Assembly (NCBI GenBank): GCA_002099365.1
Contig: MSED01000015.1
Location: forward strand, 1,054,001 to 1,118,000
Direction: 5' to 3'
Source of the DNA: Phialophora verrucosa
Lineage: Eukaryota > Ascomycota > Eurotiomycetes > Chaetothyriales > Herpotrichiellaceae
Length of the DNA stretch: 64,000 bases
In this document: positions 44,044 to 56,578 of the stretch, one piece after another
Layout: every line of letters starts with the position of its first letter
How positions within the stretch are numbered: position 1 is the stretch's first letter
Notes under the pieces: generated by a model
What the model saw: the letters and a program-made list of their open reading frames with translations, nothing else
The model's database searches: none
What the model was told of the DNA's origin: nothing
Program-made: the position numbers and the translations under genes

Positions 44044-45613
44044 TCAAGCCTTCCCGTCCGAGAACTGCACGACAGCCCACTTGCCGCTCCACGCCCACTT
44101 TCTTGCCCCGGAATCACCACCCCCTCCTTCCGTGCCGCGGATCTCTTCGTCTTTACCTTTGGGCAATCCGACCACGACGTCGGCCTTGCAGGTGCGCAGG
44201 GCAAGGACTCGAAGCCCTGAAGAGGGTCCAAGTGGACCGATCGCTTCCGTGAAGGGGGTTGTGGCTGGCCAGGCAGCCTAGCGAGCCAAGCCATGTCAGT
44301 GATGAGAGTAAAAGGATCGAAGGGGTTGGGAGAAAGAATGGCCATACATCACCGGTCAACTTTCGATAGTTCAAATCACCCTTGAACACCACCAACTCGC
44401 TCTCCTTCAAATCCTCCATCAACTCCGGCGCCACGCTGGGCATGCGCCAGAAACTTCCGGCGTGGGTCCAGAACCGGTTCGGCCGAAGGATCAATCTCCC
44501 TTCGCCGTGCAAGTGACTCCAGTGGTCAAAGAGGAATTGGACGTTCGCGACCTCCTCATCCGACAGCGGTGCTGGCTTCTCCCCCGCGGCTGCCTCGTCG
44601 TCCGCGTCCGAGGCGTTTTCGTAGAATGTCTTCGGATCCGCCATCGCGGAAAGCAGCGCGGAAAAGTCCGTGGGCACAACGTCGCTCACAAACCAGGGTA
44701 TATCCTTGGGGTGCAGCACCACTTCGGTTGCCAGGCCCGTTGCGAGCAAATATCCCGCAAGAACCAAGTCAACGAATAATTCGAAGCCCGCGTTGTCGAG
44801 CACAATGTCAACACGCCGCGGTTCCTGCTTCGCCTTCAATTTCCCTGACAGGACAGCGAACGCGCTGTCGAAATCATTCACCAAGATATTCTTTTCGCTT
44901 TCCTTCCTTGCGTTGCTGCCCTGCAACTTCTGGATCTCCTCGTAACTTAGACTGGTCAGAAGGCTCAAATCCGTAGCATTCCCCCAGAGGCATATCTCCG
45001 CCATTTCGACAAACAGTAGTTTCTCGGCCTCCTCGATCTCCGTGGGGTCAGTGACGTCGCTGGCCACGGGCGCGTCACTCTTCGAGGCTCGGATCTGCTC
45101 AATAATCTGCCGATACCGCGCACAAAGCTCCAGCACAGCGGGCCTCGAGGACTTGAACGTCTTCATCTTCTGCCGATAGAACGGGTCGAAGTCCTTCCAC
45201 ACTTTCGTTTTCGCCGTGCTGAACAGCGTGGCGATGCGTCTGTACAGGTAACATTCCGAGAACAACCACTCTACATTGTGCCATGTCGGCGGACCCCTGG
45301 CATTCAACTCGTCATTGTAGAGCTTCACGTCGGGGAAGCCGTCGTCCGCAATCGGGCCGAGCACCCGATTATGTTGGAGTTCGTACTTCAAGGTCGCGAG
45401 CGCGGAGGTGATGGACTTGCCTTCGGCGAGGGCGTCCTTGTCCGAGTCCGGGATGCGCGAGACTGTGCGGTGGACATCGTCAATGGCGCCGGTCAGGATC
45501 GCTGGCCAGCGCTCGCGGGCGGATTTATGAGCAAAGCACGTGGGGTCGGAAGTTTGATATGTTGGGACCTTCGGATCGTGTTCCATGGCGTCCTTTTTGG
45601 CACGATCGCCCAT
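44044..45613 (-). CDS. ARMT1-like/DUF89 damage-control phosphatase
   Basis: This is a metal-dependent phosphatase of the DUF89 family (yeast YMR027W/Hrt2 and human ARMT1 relatives) acting on phosphometabolites such as fructose-1-phosphate. Exons 45613-44348 and 44277-44044 encode 499 aa. The conserved block VDIVLDNAGFELFVDLVLAG carries the Asp-Asn metal site. Near the end of exon 1 stands FKGDLNYRKLTGD, continued after the 70 bp intron by AAWPATTPFTEAIGPL and the family ending WAVVQFSDGKA. The N-terminal helical domain contains KSARERWPAILTGAIDDV. Start at 45613; a second Met at 45586 is possible. Confidence 0.92.
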
Positions 45614-47027
45614 GAATCCACCAGCTTGGCACCTAGAGGTATCGAGTCCTTGACGGCAAGGCGTGCCCCGTTTCTTATGATGGTTGCAGACTGATCTCAG
45701 GCAAAGCTAAGTAAAAACCACTGGCACCTCACGCCGCATTGGGACGGAGGTGATGCCGCCCTGTGCTCACCAAAAACACTTAGCGTCTTGGCGGCACTAG
45801 CGTCGTGAAAAATGCTCCCGACTATTTTGAACTCACCGGAACCACGCCGCTTTTATAATCACCTTCCTCCCACCTCGCACTCAGCCTCCCCTCACCGTCG
45901 TCTTTGACGAGCCCGTTCCTTCTGCGGTCCTGTCTTTACACCCACCACTCGACCGGGCCCTATAATTAGTGGGAGGTCGATGTGGTCCGGTTCTTGTTCC
46001 TCTATGGATTTAGGCTCTTCGTCTAAAGTTGTGATTACCGCATCTCGGCGTCTTAGATGGTGGAAGAGCGCTTTGTCCCTCGGGAGATAAGGATCCAGGT
46101 GTGTTCGAGGCCCCCAAAGCTGCCAGACATCAGTCGTGCCCCGTCAAATCCGCAGTCGCTGTACCGTGAATCAGTTGGCTGGTGTCTTGGATTCGGCATA
46201 CGCCAGCTCTCCGACTGTCAGGGGTAACCTGACCACAGGCCACACCTTCCCTTTTGGGAACTGCCTACTTGACTATCTTCTCCTCCTCCACCACTCTCTT
46301 TCTTTCTAGTTCCTCAGAGATAGCCCATACAAAACAAACGCCATTACGGCACCAATTCAAGGTCATTGTGACTCAATTTCCAGGCCATTGCGGCCTTCAC
46401 CTCCTCCGATCCTTACACCGACGCGATAACAAGACCGGGAGACCTGGATGAATTTAATCGTTTTGTGGCGCTGACATTTCAGAGAGCTTGCCCCACCGGA
46501 GGCCAAGGGGGCGGCATCTCTAAGAGGGCGGAGCGGAGTTGCTGTCCGTGATCTCTGTCAAAAATTGTACTGGTGGGGGTGAAACGGAACTGGATAAATG
46601 ACCACACTACAGGGCAGGTTTGACATTACCCTGACTGGCGCCTCGAATCAGATCCTCCGGCGGAGGCGTTTGCGCCTTCGAGACCCAGCGCAGGCTTTTT
46701 GCAAATTGTTGATACAATCTCCCTATCCCAGTCTCCGCCAATCAGCATCGGATATTCTCTCCACGCTAACAATGTTTGTAGAGAATTGGAAGAGACTTTC
46801 TTCTATGAAGAGTTTCATTACAGTCGACAGATATCGTCTGTCTAATGAATTAAAGGAGGCGCATGGAAAACGGCTCCCGCTGATGCTGACGAAACGCTCC
46901 GACGACAGACGGCATTTACCATCACGCCGGATTTGTGTCGAATGCCTACAACATTCACTGAAGTGCCCTCCCATTCTCTCTTGGCCCTCATAACTTCCAT
47001 ATCCGACTTGCTCCACAATCTTTACAC
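45614..47027. other. 1.4 kb intergenic region
   Basis: No gene was recognised. The first ~250 bp should be the ARMT1-like promoter, with TTTTATAATC near 45850. Plus-strand frames at 46254 and 46598 have no recognised product. Confidence 0.4.
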
Positions 47028-48202
47028 TTAGTCATATCTATAGTTCTGAGGAGCCACGTCGTAGTAATCGAGGTAGTGGCTTGGCTCCATGGAGAAGTTG
47101 TCGCGATGCTGGTCAAACTCGACCGCGTCGTCGCTGATGTAGTCTGCCATGATTTCCATGGGCATCTTATTAGCATGGCCCTGGAAGAACTCTACCTGTG
47201 ACAAAGGCAGCTTGAGGCGAGTGACATAGTTGGGATACCACGGAGCCTCGCGCAAAGTCAGCATCCACGTCAACAAACGGGCGGGTACCAGATGCGGGTC
47301 TCACCATCCAGATTTGGGCGACCATGATTCGATCTTCGTTTGTTGCATTGGGCATGCCAGCGTGCCAGCAGCGGAAGTCTCGAAGCATCACGTCGCCTTT
47401 GGCCATGAGTGCGCGGATAGGGGGACGCACCGCCCTTCGGGCCTCCCTAACATCTTCACGGACTGGACACGAAGGCGTGCCGACCTTTTGCTTCCCAAAG
47501 GCAGTCTCTGGAGTGGCGACAGTCTGATCCTTTTCATCGGAAAAGGCATGTGTACCAAGCCAGAACTCGGTCGCCCCGTTTTCCAACGTGAAATCGTTCA
47601 AGGCCGTGTTGGCAACAATGACGAACGGACATTTGGGGTGCCGGAAACGAGTATCCTTGTGCACTGGCTGGCGAAGACCTCCAGTGCCTGCCAGAGCGTT
47701 GTTCCCAGTCGACATGATCCATTTGGGGTTTGCTCCCAGGTACCTGAGGGCCATCATTATCAATCGCCGATCGCAGGGCCCGAACGTCCGACTTACGCGT
47801 TCATGACTTGGACCACAAAGGGATTGAAGTGAACATCCTCGAACAGCAATTCAGACTTGGTGAAGGGAGGTGCCTGCAAAATATTGGCTGAGCAGTCAGT
47901 CTCCATCCTCGATTCTAGACTTGAGCCAGGCTCTCACATTTGACTCCTTGGTTGTACACCTTTGCGCCTGCATGTCGCTCTTTCAAGATCCGGTCGCGAT
48001 CACCCGTCATATGTCGATGCAAGATATCGCAGTGCTCCGGGTCGACCACATTTTTCAAAACGACCATTCCATCCTGATGCAGTCCCTCCAGAGCCATTTG
48101 GAGAGCTGGGACTGAGTAAGAGCCATTCTTGAGATCGGTCTCCGCCAAGGGCACATATCGTGGCCCGTCTGGTTTTTCGGCTTTCATGATTGCGGACGGC
48201 AT
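47028..48202 (-). CDS. Phytanoyl-CoA dioxygenase (PhyH) family protein
   Basis: This is a non-heme Fe(II)/2-oxoglutarate oxygenase. Exons 48202-47938, 47887-47797, 47743-47305 and 47246-47028 give 337 aa. The iron ligands are His147-x-Asp149 in RQPVHKDTRF and the distal His in DFRCWHAGMPNATNEDR; the Arg at the end of that motif should bind 2-oxoglutarate. The last intron uses a GAG acceptor and restores AQIWMAPWYPNYV. In fungi this family hydroxylates varied small molecules, often in gene clusters. It is divergent from the NCS1 permease, with 435 bp between start codons, so co-regulation is plausible. Substrate unknown. Confidence 0.85.
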
Positions 48203-48637
48203 GATAGTTGGGGTTGACTGAAGAGCATAATCGTCTCTACAACTCCATGTCTTTATGAAAACACTTCGACCATCCGGATCACAGATGGATATCCGGCATC
48301 GCGTTGGGACTACCGGTCCCGTGGTGCATCAAGCGCTAGTAATGATAAGCATATTGCCGATCTCCGCAATTTGTGGGAAACGGATTGCGGGATATCCTAT
48401 CAGCTTGTCCCCAACCTTCTGCCTCTATCAAGGCTTGTTATCCGGGCGGAAGATACGTGACCGATATGCAGGAAAAGAGAGATAGGATTCTGCTAGATGC
48501 TCGGTATTCCCGGTATGTACAACAACGTATATGGTTGACCTTCGTCGCCCCCGATCCTGCCCGTTAGAACGACTCCAGCTTCGGCTGATCCTCACTTCAA
48601 ACTCTCTCAGGTTCACATATATGCATGACTGTCCAAG
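48203..48637. promoter_or_regulatory. Shared divergent promoter of PhyH oxygenase and NCS1 permease
   Basis: The 435 bp contain several CCG/CGG words (ATCCGGAT, ATCCGGCA, ACCGGTCCCG, TTCCCGGTA) of the kind Zn2Cys6 proteins bind. No specific site can be assigned by eye. Confidence 0.4.
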
Positions 48638-50657
48638 ATGGAGACACCGGAAAAGCCTAGAATCACAGGTATCAATGCCTTCCACCCCAAGAACCTTGTC
48701 GCCACTTTCAGGGTCAAGAAGGCCAACTTCAAGACTGGCATTCAGAGCAAGGAAGACTTTAAGCGATACCTTCGCACGCCTGGATCCAACGCAGACCCTA
48801 CCGGATCTTACTCGTGGATCAACGATGGTAAGGCTTCCGTACTCTTGTTGATTGTGTGTGCGCTGTGCTGACAAGGTGCAGACTTGCTTCCAACACCACC
48901 AGAGGCCCGGACCTGGAAATGGTGGAATTACTTCTTCTTCTACTTCAGTCTGTCGATGGACAACTGGACTCTCGGGTCCGTCATGATCGGATGCGGCTTG
49001 AACTGGTGGCAGTCCATCTTGATTGTCTTCTTCAGCCAGGTCGTCAGCTCTGTTGCCATGGCCATCAACTCTCGCTCCGGCGAAGTCTATCACGTCGGAT
49101 ACCCCATCATATCAAGAGCCGTCTTCGGGACTTGGGGAGCATACTATGTTGTTTTTGCACGATCGGTCCTGGCTATCGTATACTATGCCATCAAGCTGTA
49201 CATAGGATCCTCATTCGTCGTCAACATGTTGACCGCAGGTATGTTTTGCGCCCCATTCGCCGGGGACCCCTCCTGCTGACCTTTCGGACAGTGTTTGGCG
49301 ACTCTTTCCGAAACATCCACAATTCCGTCCCTGAGTCGGTTGGCATGAGCACGAAGCAGTTCATTGCTTTTTTCCTCTATTGGCTCGCACACATTCCGTT
49401 CACACTCCTCAGACCATACCAGCTGCGTTGGGTCTTCACGCTCAAAATGGTCACCGTTGTCCCAGCCTGCTTTGGACTGTTCATCTTCTGCATGGCCAAC
49501 ACCAAGGGGAATATTGGTCCAGGTATACCTGGGATTCGGGGATCCAGTTCCTCTAGCTTCGCATGGTTTGTGGTGTATGCCTTTAATAGCGGACTGGGAA
49601 ATACGGTCAGCAGGCTCACGCTCCTAGACAAACCTTGGTTGTTGACATGTTACAGGCGAACATCATCACGAATCAGCCCGATTTCAGTCGTTGGGCCAAG
49701 TACAAGTACGCCTCGGTGTGGTCGCAGCTGATTGCCAATCCCATCAGTGTGACCATAAATGCTTCCCTCGGGATTCTGGCCACCTCTGCCATCAACCATT
49801 CCTGGGGTCTTGAGCTGTGGAACCCTTGGGATCTCCTGGACGCCATCCTGACCAGGTATCCGAGCTCTTCAGTCCGCTTTGCAGTCTTCCTTTGCGCCAC
49901 TTTCTGGGCACTGTTGGTGCTTGGGACCAACATCGCCGCAAACATGATTCCGTTCGGCTCCGACGCAACTATGCTTCTTCCACGGTACATCAACATGCCG
50001 CGAGGCCAGTTCCTCGGATTGTGCCTTGCGTGGGCTGTCAATCCATGGCAAATCCTTCGATCAGCAGCGGGTGAGTTGATCTTCTCAAGAACTCTTTCAG
50101 CCTTGGACTGACAAATGGTAGTCTTCCTGAACTTCCTCGGAGGATACATCATCTTCATGGCATCTGCTGTCGGTATCATGATTGCAGACTACTATATCCT
50201 GACCAAGGGGAACATCTTTCTGAAGCATCTTTACGACGGGGACAAGACCAACCCTCACTACTACTACACCAAAGGCTGGAATATTCAAGCATACATTGCC
50301 TACATCGTGGGGGTGATCATCCCCTTCCCCGGGTTCTGCGGCTCTCTCGGCGCCAACGTGTCGGAGACAGCCATGAACATTGGTCATCTTGGCTGGTGCC
50401 TCTCCTTCGTGGTGTCTATTGCAGTCTATGTGCCCCTTTGCTATTTCTGGCCAACCTCGAACCAGAAATTGATCAAGGCCATGAACCTGAAATTCGAAGA
50501 GACGGCCGGGGAGGAGCTTGATCCGGCTACGCTTCCAAATTTCCACGCGACCCTGATCCACGGAAGAGAAGTGGAGCCGCGAAGCGAGAATGATGCCGGG
50601 TCTGCGACGGAAAAAAAGTTTGAAGAAACCACTGTGATTGCAGGCAAGGCCGCTTGA
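48638..50657 (+). CDS. NCS1-family nucleobase/allantoin-type permease
   Basis: This is a plasma-membrane symporter of the purine-cytosine/uracil/allantoin/thiamine permease family. Five exons, 48638-48827, 48882-49238, 49292-49605, 49656-50070 and 50122-50657, encode 603 aa. Twelve helices are predicted. Diagnostic blocks are DNWTLGSVMIGCGLNWWQS in helix 1, GEVYHVGYPIISRAVFG, QPDFSRWAK and NMIPFGSDATMLLPRYINM. The NQPDFSR motif is typical of the Fur branch (uracil, allantoin, uric acid, uridine). The tail is polar. All four intron phases match. Its divergent PhyH partner and nearby regulator suggest regulated uptake of a heterocyclic substrate. Confidence 0.92.
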
Positions 50658-51801
50658 TTCTGCAGGCGCGTGATTATTTACAAGAACAAGCCTATCGGGC
50701 GGGATGGTTTTGGTCCGTGACGGTGGGGATGTTGATCATGCTGGTGTAGTATCTCCAGTTCTAGAATTGAGTACCTACAACTGATGCGATTTTGATAAGA
50801 AGGGGGTTCTAATTCCCTGCATTCCATTGACTCATGTCCTGCAGGGAACTTTGATCCGCTTCCGTCCTTGAGCTGGACGCCTGGAGCAATAAGACTGTCT
50901 CGTCGGATTAAAGATGGCGCATTTCGACCTCCGGCTTATACATTTTGTTCTCATATTACACTACAAGTCTTGACAGGACACGACTCCTGGAATTGGCTTT
51001 ATGTAACCAGCAGAAGATAACATAGGACAGGTTCGATAAGTAGTACATGGTCGTGTATCTTATATTTGGTTAATGAAACATTATAATCCGACTTCCTCTA
51101 CCTCGTACTCCCTGCTGGCTCTGGAAGATAGCGGAATTCGGAAGGCATCGAATGACTAAATTACAGCGCGTTATTTGCCGAGTCAGGGGATTGCCACAAA
51201 GAATTGCGAGAACCAAGTCCCTAGGGTATGGGGAGGTTTGCTAAGTCATTGCACTTGATTATCGAGACGGTTTCTTTCAGCGCTGTCCAGAGTAATAGTC
51301 ACTTCAACATAACCACTCTTTTGAGTTATCCTATACCTCACCCACCCAAGATTTTCACAGTTATTCGACTTTTATTAAGTAGTGAATCCGATTTTCCCCA
51401 CAATTACAGCAACACCAGCATCCTCCTCCAAATTTTGCCCCAGTAGCCTAGAGGTACAGAGAAGACAGCAGGTTAAAATAATGAGCGCAAACGCACAGCA
51501 AGAGTCGTAAGCATGAGGTGGATATAAATTATAGAAGCTACTGTACCGGCAACAGCTCGGAAAAAAACCCTCCACAAAGAGGGTTGTAACTTGCTTTCCA
51601 CCTTGGGGTGCGAAGCCCGGAGCCGGAAGGGGAAGCTTTTTGGGGGACGTGGTCTTCATAGTGTTGAGACGATGTAAGGCTAAATCCTTCTCTCCAACTT
51701 GCATCTCTTCGGCCTCTTGCGTTACCAAGTCCACCTTCCTACAAAGTATCACAACTGCACAATTGTTGACCTTAGGCGTTCAATATTTCCCTCGATCACA
51801 G
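50658..51801. other. 1.1 kb intergenic region
   Basis: This is AT-richer than its surroundings, with no recognised gene. It should hold the permease 3' UTR and the Zn2Cys6 regulator promoter. Confidence 0.45.
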
Positions 51802-54442
51802 ATGTGGCCTTCTGTCGGTCGTCCGCGGACGGCATGCGGGACATGCCAGACCTCAAAGGTGAGGCTCCGTGATTGATCTGGCTGGTGTGGTTCTTGTCAT
51901 AGCCATGTCTGTACATTGCCTAACGTATGTCACTCAAAGATACGCTGCACTGCAGAGCGGCCGACGTGTAAACGATGTTCGAGGTTGAGACAGACATGTT
52001 CTTACAGTGGGACGGTCACTCCTGCTAGAAAACACCACCTTTTCGTGTCAGCAAACGTCCATAAACCCTTGCCGTCATCTCCAAAGCGGCAGCCGCAGCA
52101 CAACCACCAGCAGAGCAGAAGCACTACAGAGAGTACGGCAAGATCAGATCGAATGCAGCATACTTCCGTGCCACCGAGTCTGCCCTACTATTCCAACATA
52201 GATCATTACGATCTGGGTATACCAAAATCCTTAATACTGACTCTAGTGGAGGTGTTCTTCGACAATGCCTACAATGCTACCCTGTTACTACACAAAAGGC
52301 TGTTCCTAGAGTCGCTCGAGCGCGGAAGAGCTGGGCCCCATGTGGTACTTAGTATTTGTGCGTGGGCAGCAAAGTAAGGAAGGAAATCCAGTCCGGCTTG
52401 CCGAAAATTTTGCTGATGAAACAAACTTCTAGTGTCTACCGGGACCAGAATGGCCAGGCCACTTTGAAAGACCACGGATTCATGATTGAATGGGCCAGGA
52501 AAGCCGGGCGACTTGTGTTCCAACAACCCGAGGACCTTCACGAAGACAAGGTTATCACCTTGATGACTCTGGGTCTCTTCTGGTACAGCCAAGGCTCCTG
52601 GAGAGTCGGCCAGTTCTACAAAGGTATCGTCATCTGACATCTCGTCGCCGCAGCGTAAACTTGGAGAGTGCCCGGCTCACTTTTGATCTAGGAGTGGCCT
52701 GCCAGCTGCTCTATGTCATCGGCCTCGAATCCGCCAAACTATGCGGCGACCACGAGTTCGAAGCTGAAATGCGCCGCCGGCGACTATGGGCCTGCTATCT
52801 GATGCAATGCCAATCTGCCGACAGCTTGTCATTCTTCGAACCACTTATTGATCTGTCGAGCTTGAGCTTGCCGTGGCCTCAAGAGGACTATGACGCTGGC
52901 AGGTCCAGACGGCCACCTCAATGCCTGGACCCGAGCCGAAAACCGGCGGGGGCTGGTAATAGTCTCTACGCGGAGCTGATCAAGGGCTTGACTCTCTGGT
53001 AATGATTCTTCATTACCAATGAACCTTTTGTTTTATGTACAGAAACATTGATGGTTCTTGGTGCATAGGTACTCGGTCCATTCGCTCATCAAAAGCCGCG
53101 AAACCGATATCGGCGAGAGAATCACTGGCTTGCACGCGTTCGACGAGAGAATCTCAACATGGTGGCAAGAAGTGTCGCCGGACTTCAAGTTGACCCCGTC
53201 AAAGATTGCGGAGATGGCGCACGACACTGTCGCTTTTCCTAAATTGTTGCTTCTCAACGCAGTGTACCACCAGTCGCTCGGTGCGCTGCACGCATCCATA
53301 ATTCCTCTCTTCTCCTGGAGCCCAGGCGACTGTAGCTGGCTTACCTCTCGGCACTGCTCCGCTCAGGTGGCATTTGAGCATGCGTGCGCATTCTCAGAAT
53401 TGATCAAAACCGTCGTTTCGACGTACACCCGACATGGCGCGATCCCTACATTTGTGGCATATGCCGCATATTCGGGGTGTGCTGTTCAGATCCCATTCAT
53501 GTGGTGTTCCAACCCGGCGGTGCGGAGCCGGATACGTGCCAATGTCAAGACGAACATTCAGTTGATTCAGAGTGTGGCTGTATACTGGAAATTCGCTGCG
53601 TTGCTTGTACTGATACCCTCTCGTCTCCTGTCCTCTCCCCTCCTCTTCTCTCCTCTTATGCGAGCTTGGGATTCCCGCTAATTGGCTTTTCATCTTCTGT
53701 TTAGCAAATTCATGTCGGTTGTCTGTACGAGATCCATCAAATGCAGCCGCCTCCGCTTGAAGACGAGCCCAGGCATATCGACATCAGAAGGCTGGTCGAC
53801 TTCAAGGTCAGCGCCTCCCACGCGCGTGCGTCTATTCTCGGGTTCATCGATATTTTACGGCCCAAAGGCGACGGAGTGGTGCATTCGGGAGACGAAAGCA
53901 AGGATCTCGGAATTGCACTACAAGTCACTACTACGGATGGTCATTACTCGGTAATGAGGTCGTCTATGCACGATGATCCCATGCACGGCCTTCAGAGCGA
54001 TCTCGCTCAGCAACAGCAACAGCAACAACCCGAGGGAGACAGCCCCGTTGCTCTACCTGTGGATTTCGCCATGGCCCGCGGTGCTGGCGATTTCCGAGGA
54101 TCCGATAGAAACACGATTCATGCCCCATCCCGGCCGGAAGAGATCAACGAGAACGAGAAGGAGACTCAAGCGCAGTATCAACAAGAGGACGAGCCGTGGC
54201 CCCAAAACAATCCAGCCGACGACCTGGGATTCGTAGCTCCTTTCCAAACACAGGGCCAGGGCGTCACAGAGAGGCTGACGCTTGATCCGTACTATCCTTT
54301 CTTTGACCAGACGATGCTCGACCTGTTCCCGAATGGCGAAATGCCCGACCTTTCCCAGTTGGACCCGGAATTGAGCAATTTCGATGATTTTGGCCTTGAA
54401 GGCTGGAATGCCGGTTTGACCGATCCTGGTGAAGAATGCTGA
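51802..54442 (+). CDS. Zn2Cys6 transcription factor with fungal-specific TF domain
   Basis: This is a nuclear regulator with six exons: 51802-51858, 51940-52373, 52433-52623, 52692-52998, 53069-53606 and 53705-54442, giving 754 aa. The binuclear cluster is complete: Cys12-x2-Cys15-x6-Cys22-x6-Cys29-x2-Cys32-x6-Cys39, formed across intron 1. The middle-homology region follows: LVEVFFDNAYNATLLLHK, HGFMIEWARKAGRLVFQ, RRRRLWACYLMQCQSADSLS. The domain layout resembles the cutinase-factor/AmdR-like group of catabolic activators. A Gln run and an acidic C-terminus rich in Asp, Leu and Phe look like an activation domain. Lying inside the 47-64 kb cluster, it is the obvious candidate for its pathway regulator. 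Confidence 0.88.
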
Positions 54443-54840
54443 ACAAAGCTTGGTGAGTCCCCAGGCTTGCAGGGGAGTCCCCGCTTCCTGAGCCCTGGAG
54501 CACATCGGGGTACGGGATATGCTAACTCGTTTGCGCAGCAGTTTCCCGGCCTTTCAAGGCTTTTCAAGGCCGGCACTAGTTCAGGCTTCGCTCGTTTCTT
54601 GGTGGGGGCATTGAACTCGGCTAATTTTGACATGACCACGAATAGCCTGGAGTGGTCGTTGCAGCGCTTGGACTACAGTTGCTGCTCACTCTGTAGCGAG
54701 GCCGGGGAAAAGGGGGGAACTGTAGCTAGTTCGAACGGTTAACCCTCTTTTATCATGATGTGATCTATCTTGACCATGCGCATTTTGAATTGCTGAAAAC
54801 AGCGATTTTTCCTTTCCCGTCATTCTGACTTCGTTTCCGA

Positions 54841-56578
54841 TCACACTTTCATATGACCCCTCTTCTTGACCATACAGCGCTTGCTGACCGGGTTGATGAG
54901 AAAGTAATTCTCCATCTCCATCGACGCTGGCGTAGTCGCTTCCGAGAGCTCGAGATCTCGACATTCACGACAAAACTCTGCCAACCCGTGCCTCAGCTCC
55001 ATCTGGGCCAGGTGAATGCCTAGGCATATCCGTGTGCCTCCTCCAAAAGGCCCAAACGCAATCTTCTGTGAACCAGCTATGGATTTTTGGTAGAATCGAT
55101 CGGGGTTGTAACTGCGAATGATAAGCCACGCTCAGCTCAGCTCAGCGATGGGGGAACGTTCAATTTATAATGAATGTGCTAGACGAAAGGATAGGAGACG
55201 TGAGGCAGACAGGCAGGGGGGTTCGCAGGGGGTTCTTACACTTCTGGGTCTTGGAATATTGTGGGATCGCGGTGCATGGTGTAACTCTGAGTGGACAACG
55301 TCACTCCAGGCGGAATGTACATCCCCTTGACTTCGATGCCTTTGCTTGGTGTTGTGCGAGGAAGCGCCCCAGGCGCCGACCCGTACAGACGCAATGTCTC
55401 GGTGATGACGGCGTTCAAATACGGCAGCTTCTCCAAGGCCATGTCGTCGTAGTCGTCCGGCAACTGCTGCACCTCTTGCTCCAGCCTCTGCCGAACGTCT
55501 GGATGCCGAAGAATGGCCCAGACCGCGTACGTGAGCGTGACGGCGGTCGTTCCGGAGCCGGCCACGATCAAGGCAGACGCCTGTGAGCCTAGGCTGAAGT
55601 CTGTCATATTGGTGCCCTCGGCGCGGCTCGCGTCGATCAGGCCTGCGATGATGTTGTGTCTGGATAAGGAGGAGGAGTTTTTGGCTCGACTCGCGGCCGA
55701 CAATCCGTAGTTGACGACGTTTTCGAGGGCAGTGTCGCATTTGCGTGTAAATCCAGGCGCTAGGATGCGCATGACCTCGTACAGCCACGGAACTTCTCCT
55801 CGGAGCCCGAAGATCTTTGTCGCCAGCTCCAGATCGTCAATGTAGCCGCTTTTCTATTTGATCTTGTCAGAACCGAGTCAGTCGGATGGGTAATTCATTT
55901 TCCAGTGGCAGAACCGACCTGTCCGGCTTCCAAAAGACGAGACTCATCGCCAAAGGCTACTTGGGAAATAACATCGGTAGCCATCAAAGTCCACCACTTC
56001 ATGACATCGCAGTCCCCTCGGCCAGCCTCCTCTTTCATCATGGACACGGCCAAGCGCGCACGCTCCGCCACCAAGGCTTGGAAATTGACCAAAAGTGATG
56101 ACCTGCTGAAGGGGCGGGCGAGCAGCCTCCTACGAGCGGCATGCTCTTGAACATCGGTCATGGCAAACACGTTGTCTTCGATGCCGGGAGTGGATGACCT
56201 GTACCAATTCGATTTGACGAATCCACTCCCGATGCGATGCACTTCACGGAAGGTGTCTAGATCGGAAACAACGACCTCGCCTGGCTCAACTCTGACCACG
56301 GGCCCGTACTTCTGGTGAAGTTCATGGACATAGAAAATCCGCTGCCCGGTTAGAATCTTGTACTTGGTCACGATGCTCGTGAATCTGGTGTGCCAGGGTC
56401 CTGGCAGAGCTGACAGCGGACCAGAGAATGCCTTTGCTATAAGCTACACGATCATGAGCAAAGGCGATCAAATATCAATGACTGAGGGATTAATACTAAC
56501 CGATATCGCCAATGATAGCATTCCAAGCACTGCCAGAGGCACGAGATATCGAAAGCAATCTGGACTCCCCCACATCAT
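54841..56578 (-). CDS. Cytochrome P450 monooxygenase
   Basis: Exons 56578-56501, 56443-55919, 55853-55240 and 55111-54841 encode 495 aa. An N-terminal hydrophobic anchor (YLVPLAVLGMLSLAIS) leads into FSGPLSALPGPWHTRFT, the usual Pro-rich hinge. The oxygen-activating helix is IVAGSGTTAVTLTYA, the ExxR motif is ETLRL, and the heme loop FGPFGGGTRICLG carries Cys435. It is ER-bound, receiving electrons from P450 reductase. Two start codons lie in tandem at 56578 and 56575. It is convergent with the Zn2Cys6 regulator and divergent from the cupin gene. The heme and hinge motifs suit the pisatin-demethylase-like fungal families. Substrate unknown. Confidence 0.92.

Noticed and set aside
45960..46130. 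Possible tRNA because of GTGTTCGAGGCC and GC-rich arms
   Set aside because: No matching acceptor stem, A box or anticodon arm could be folded.
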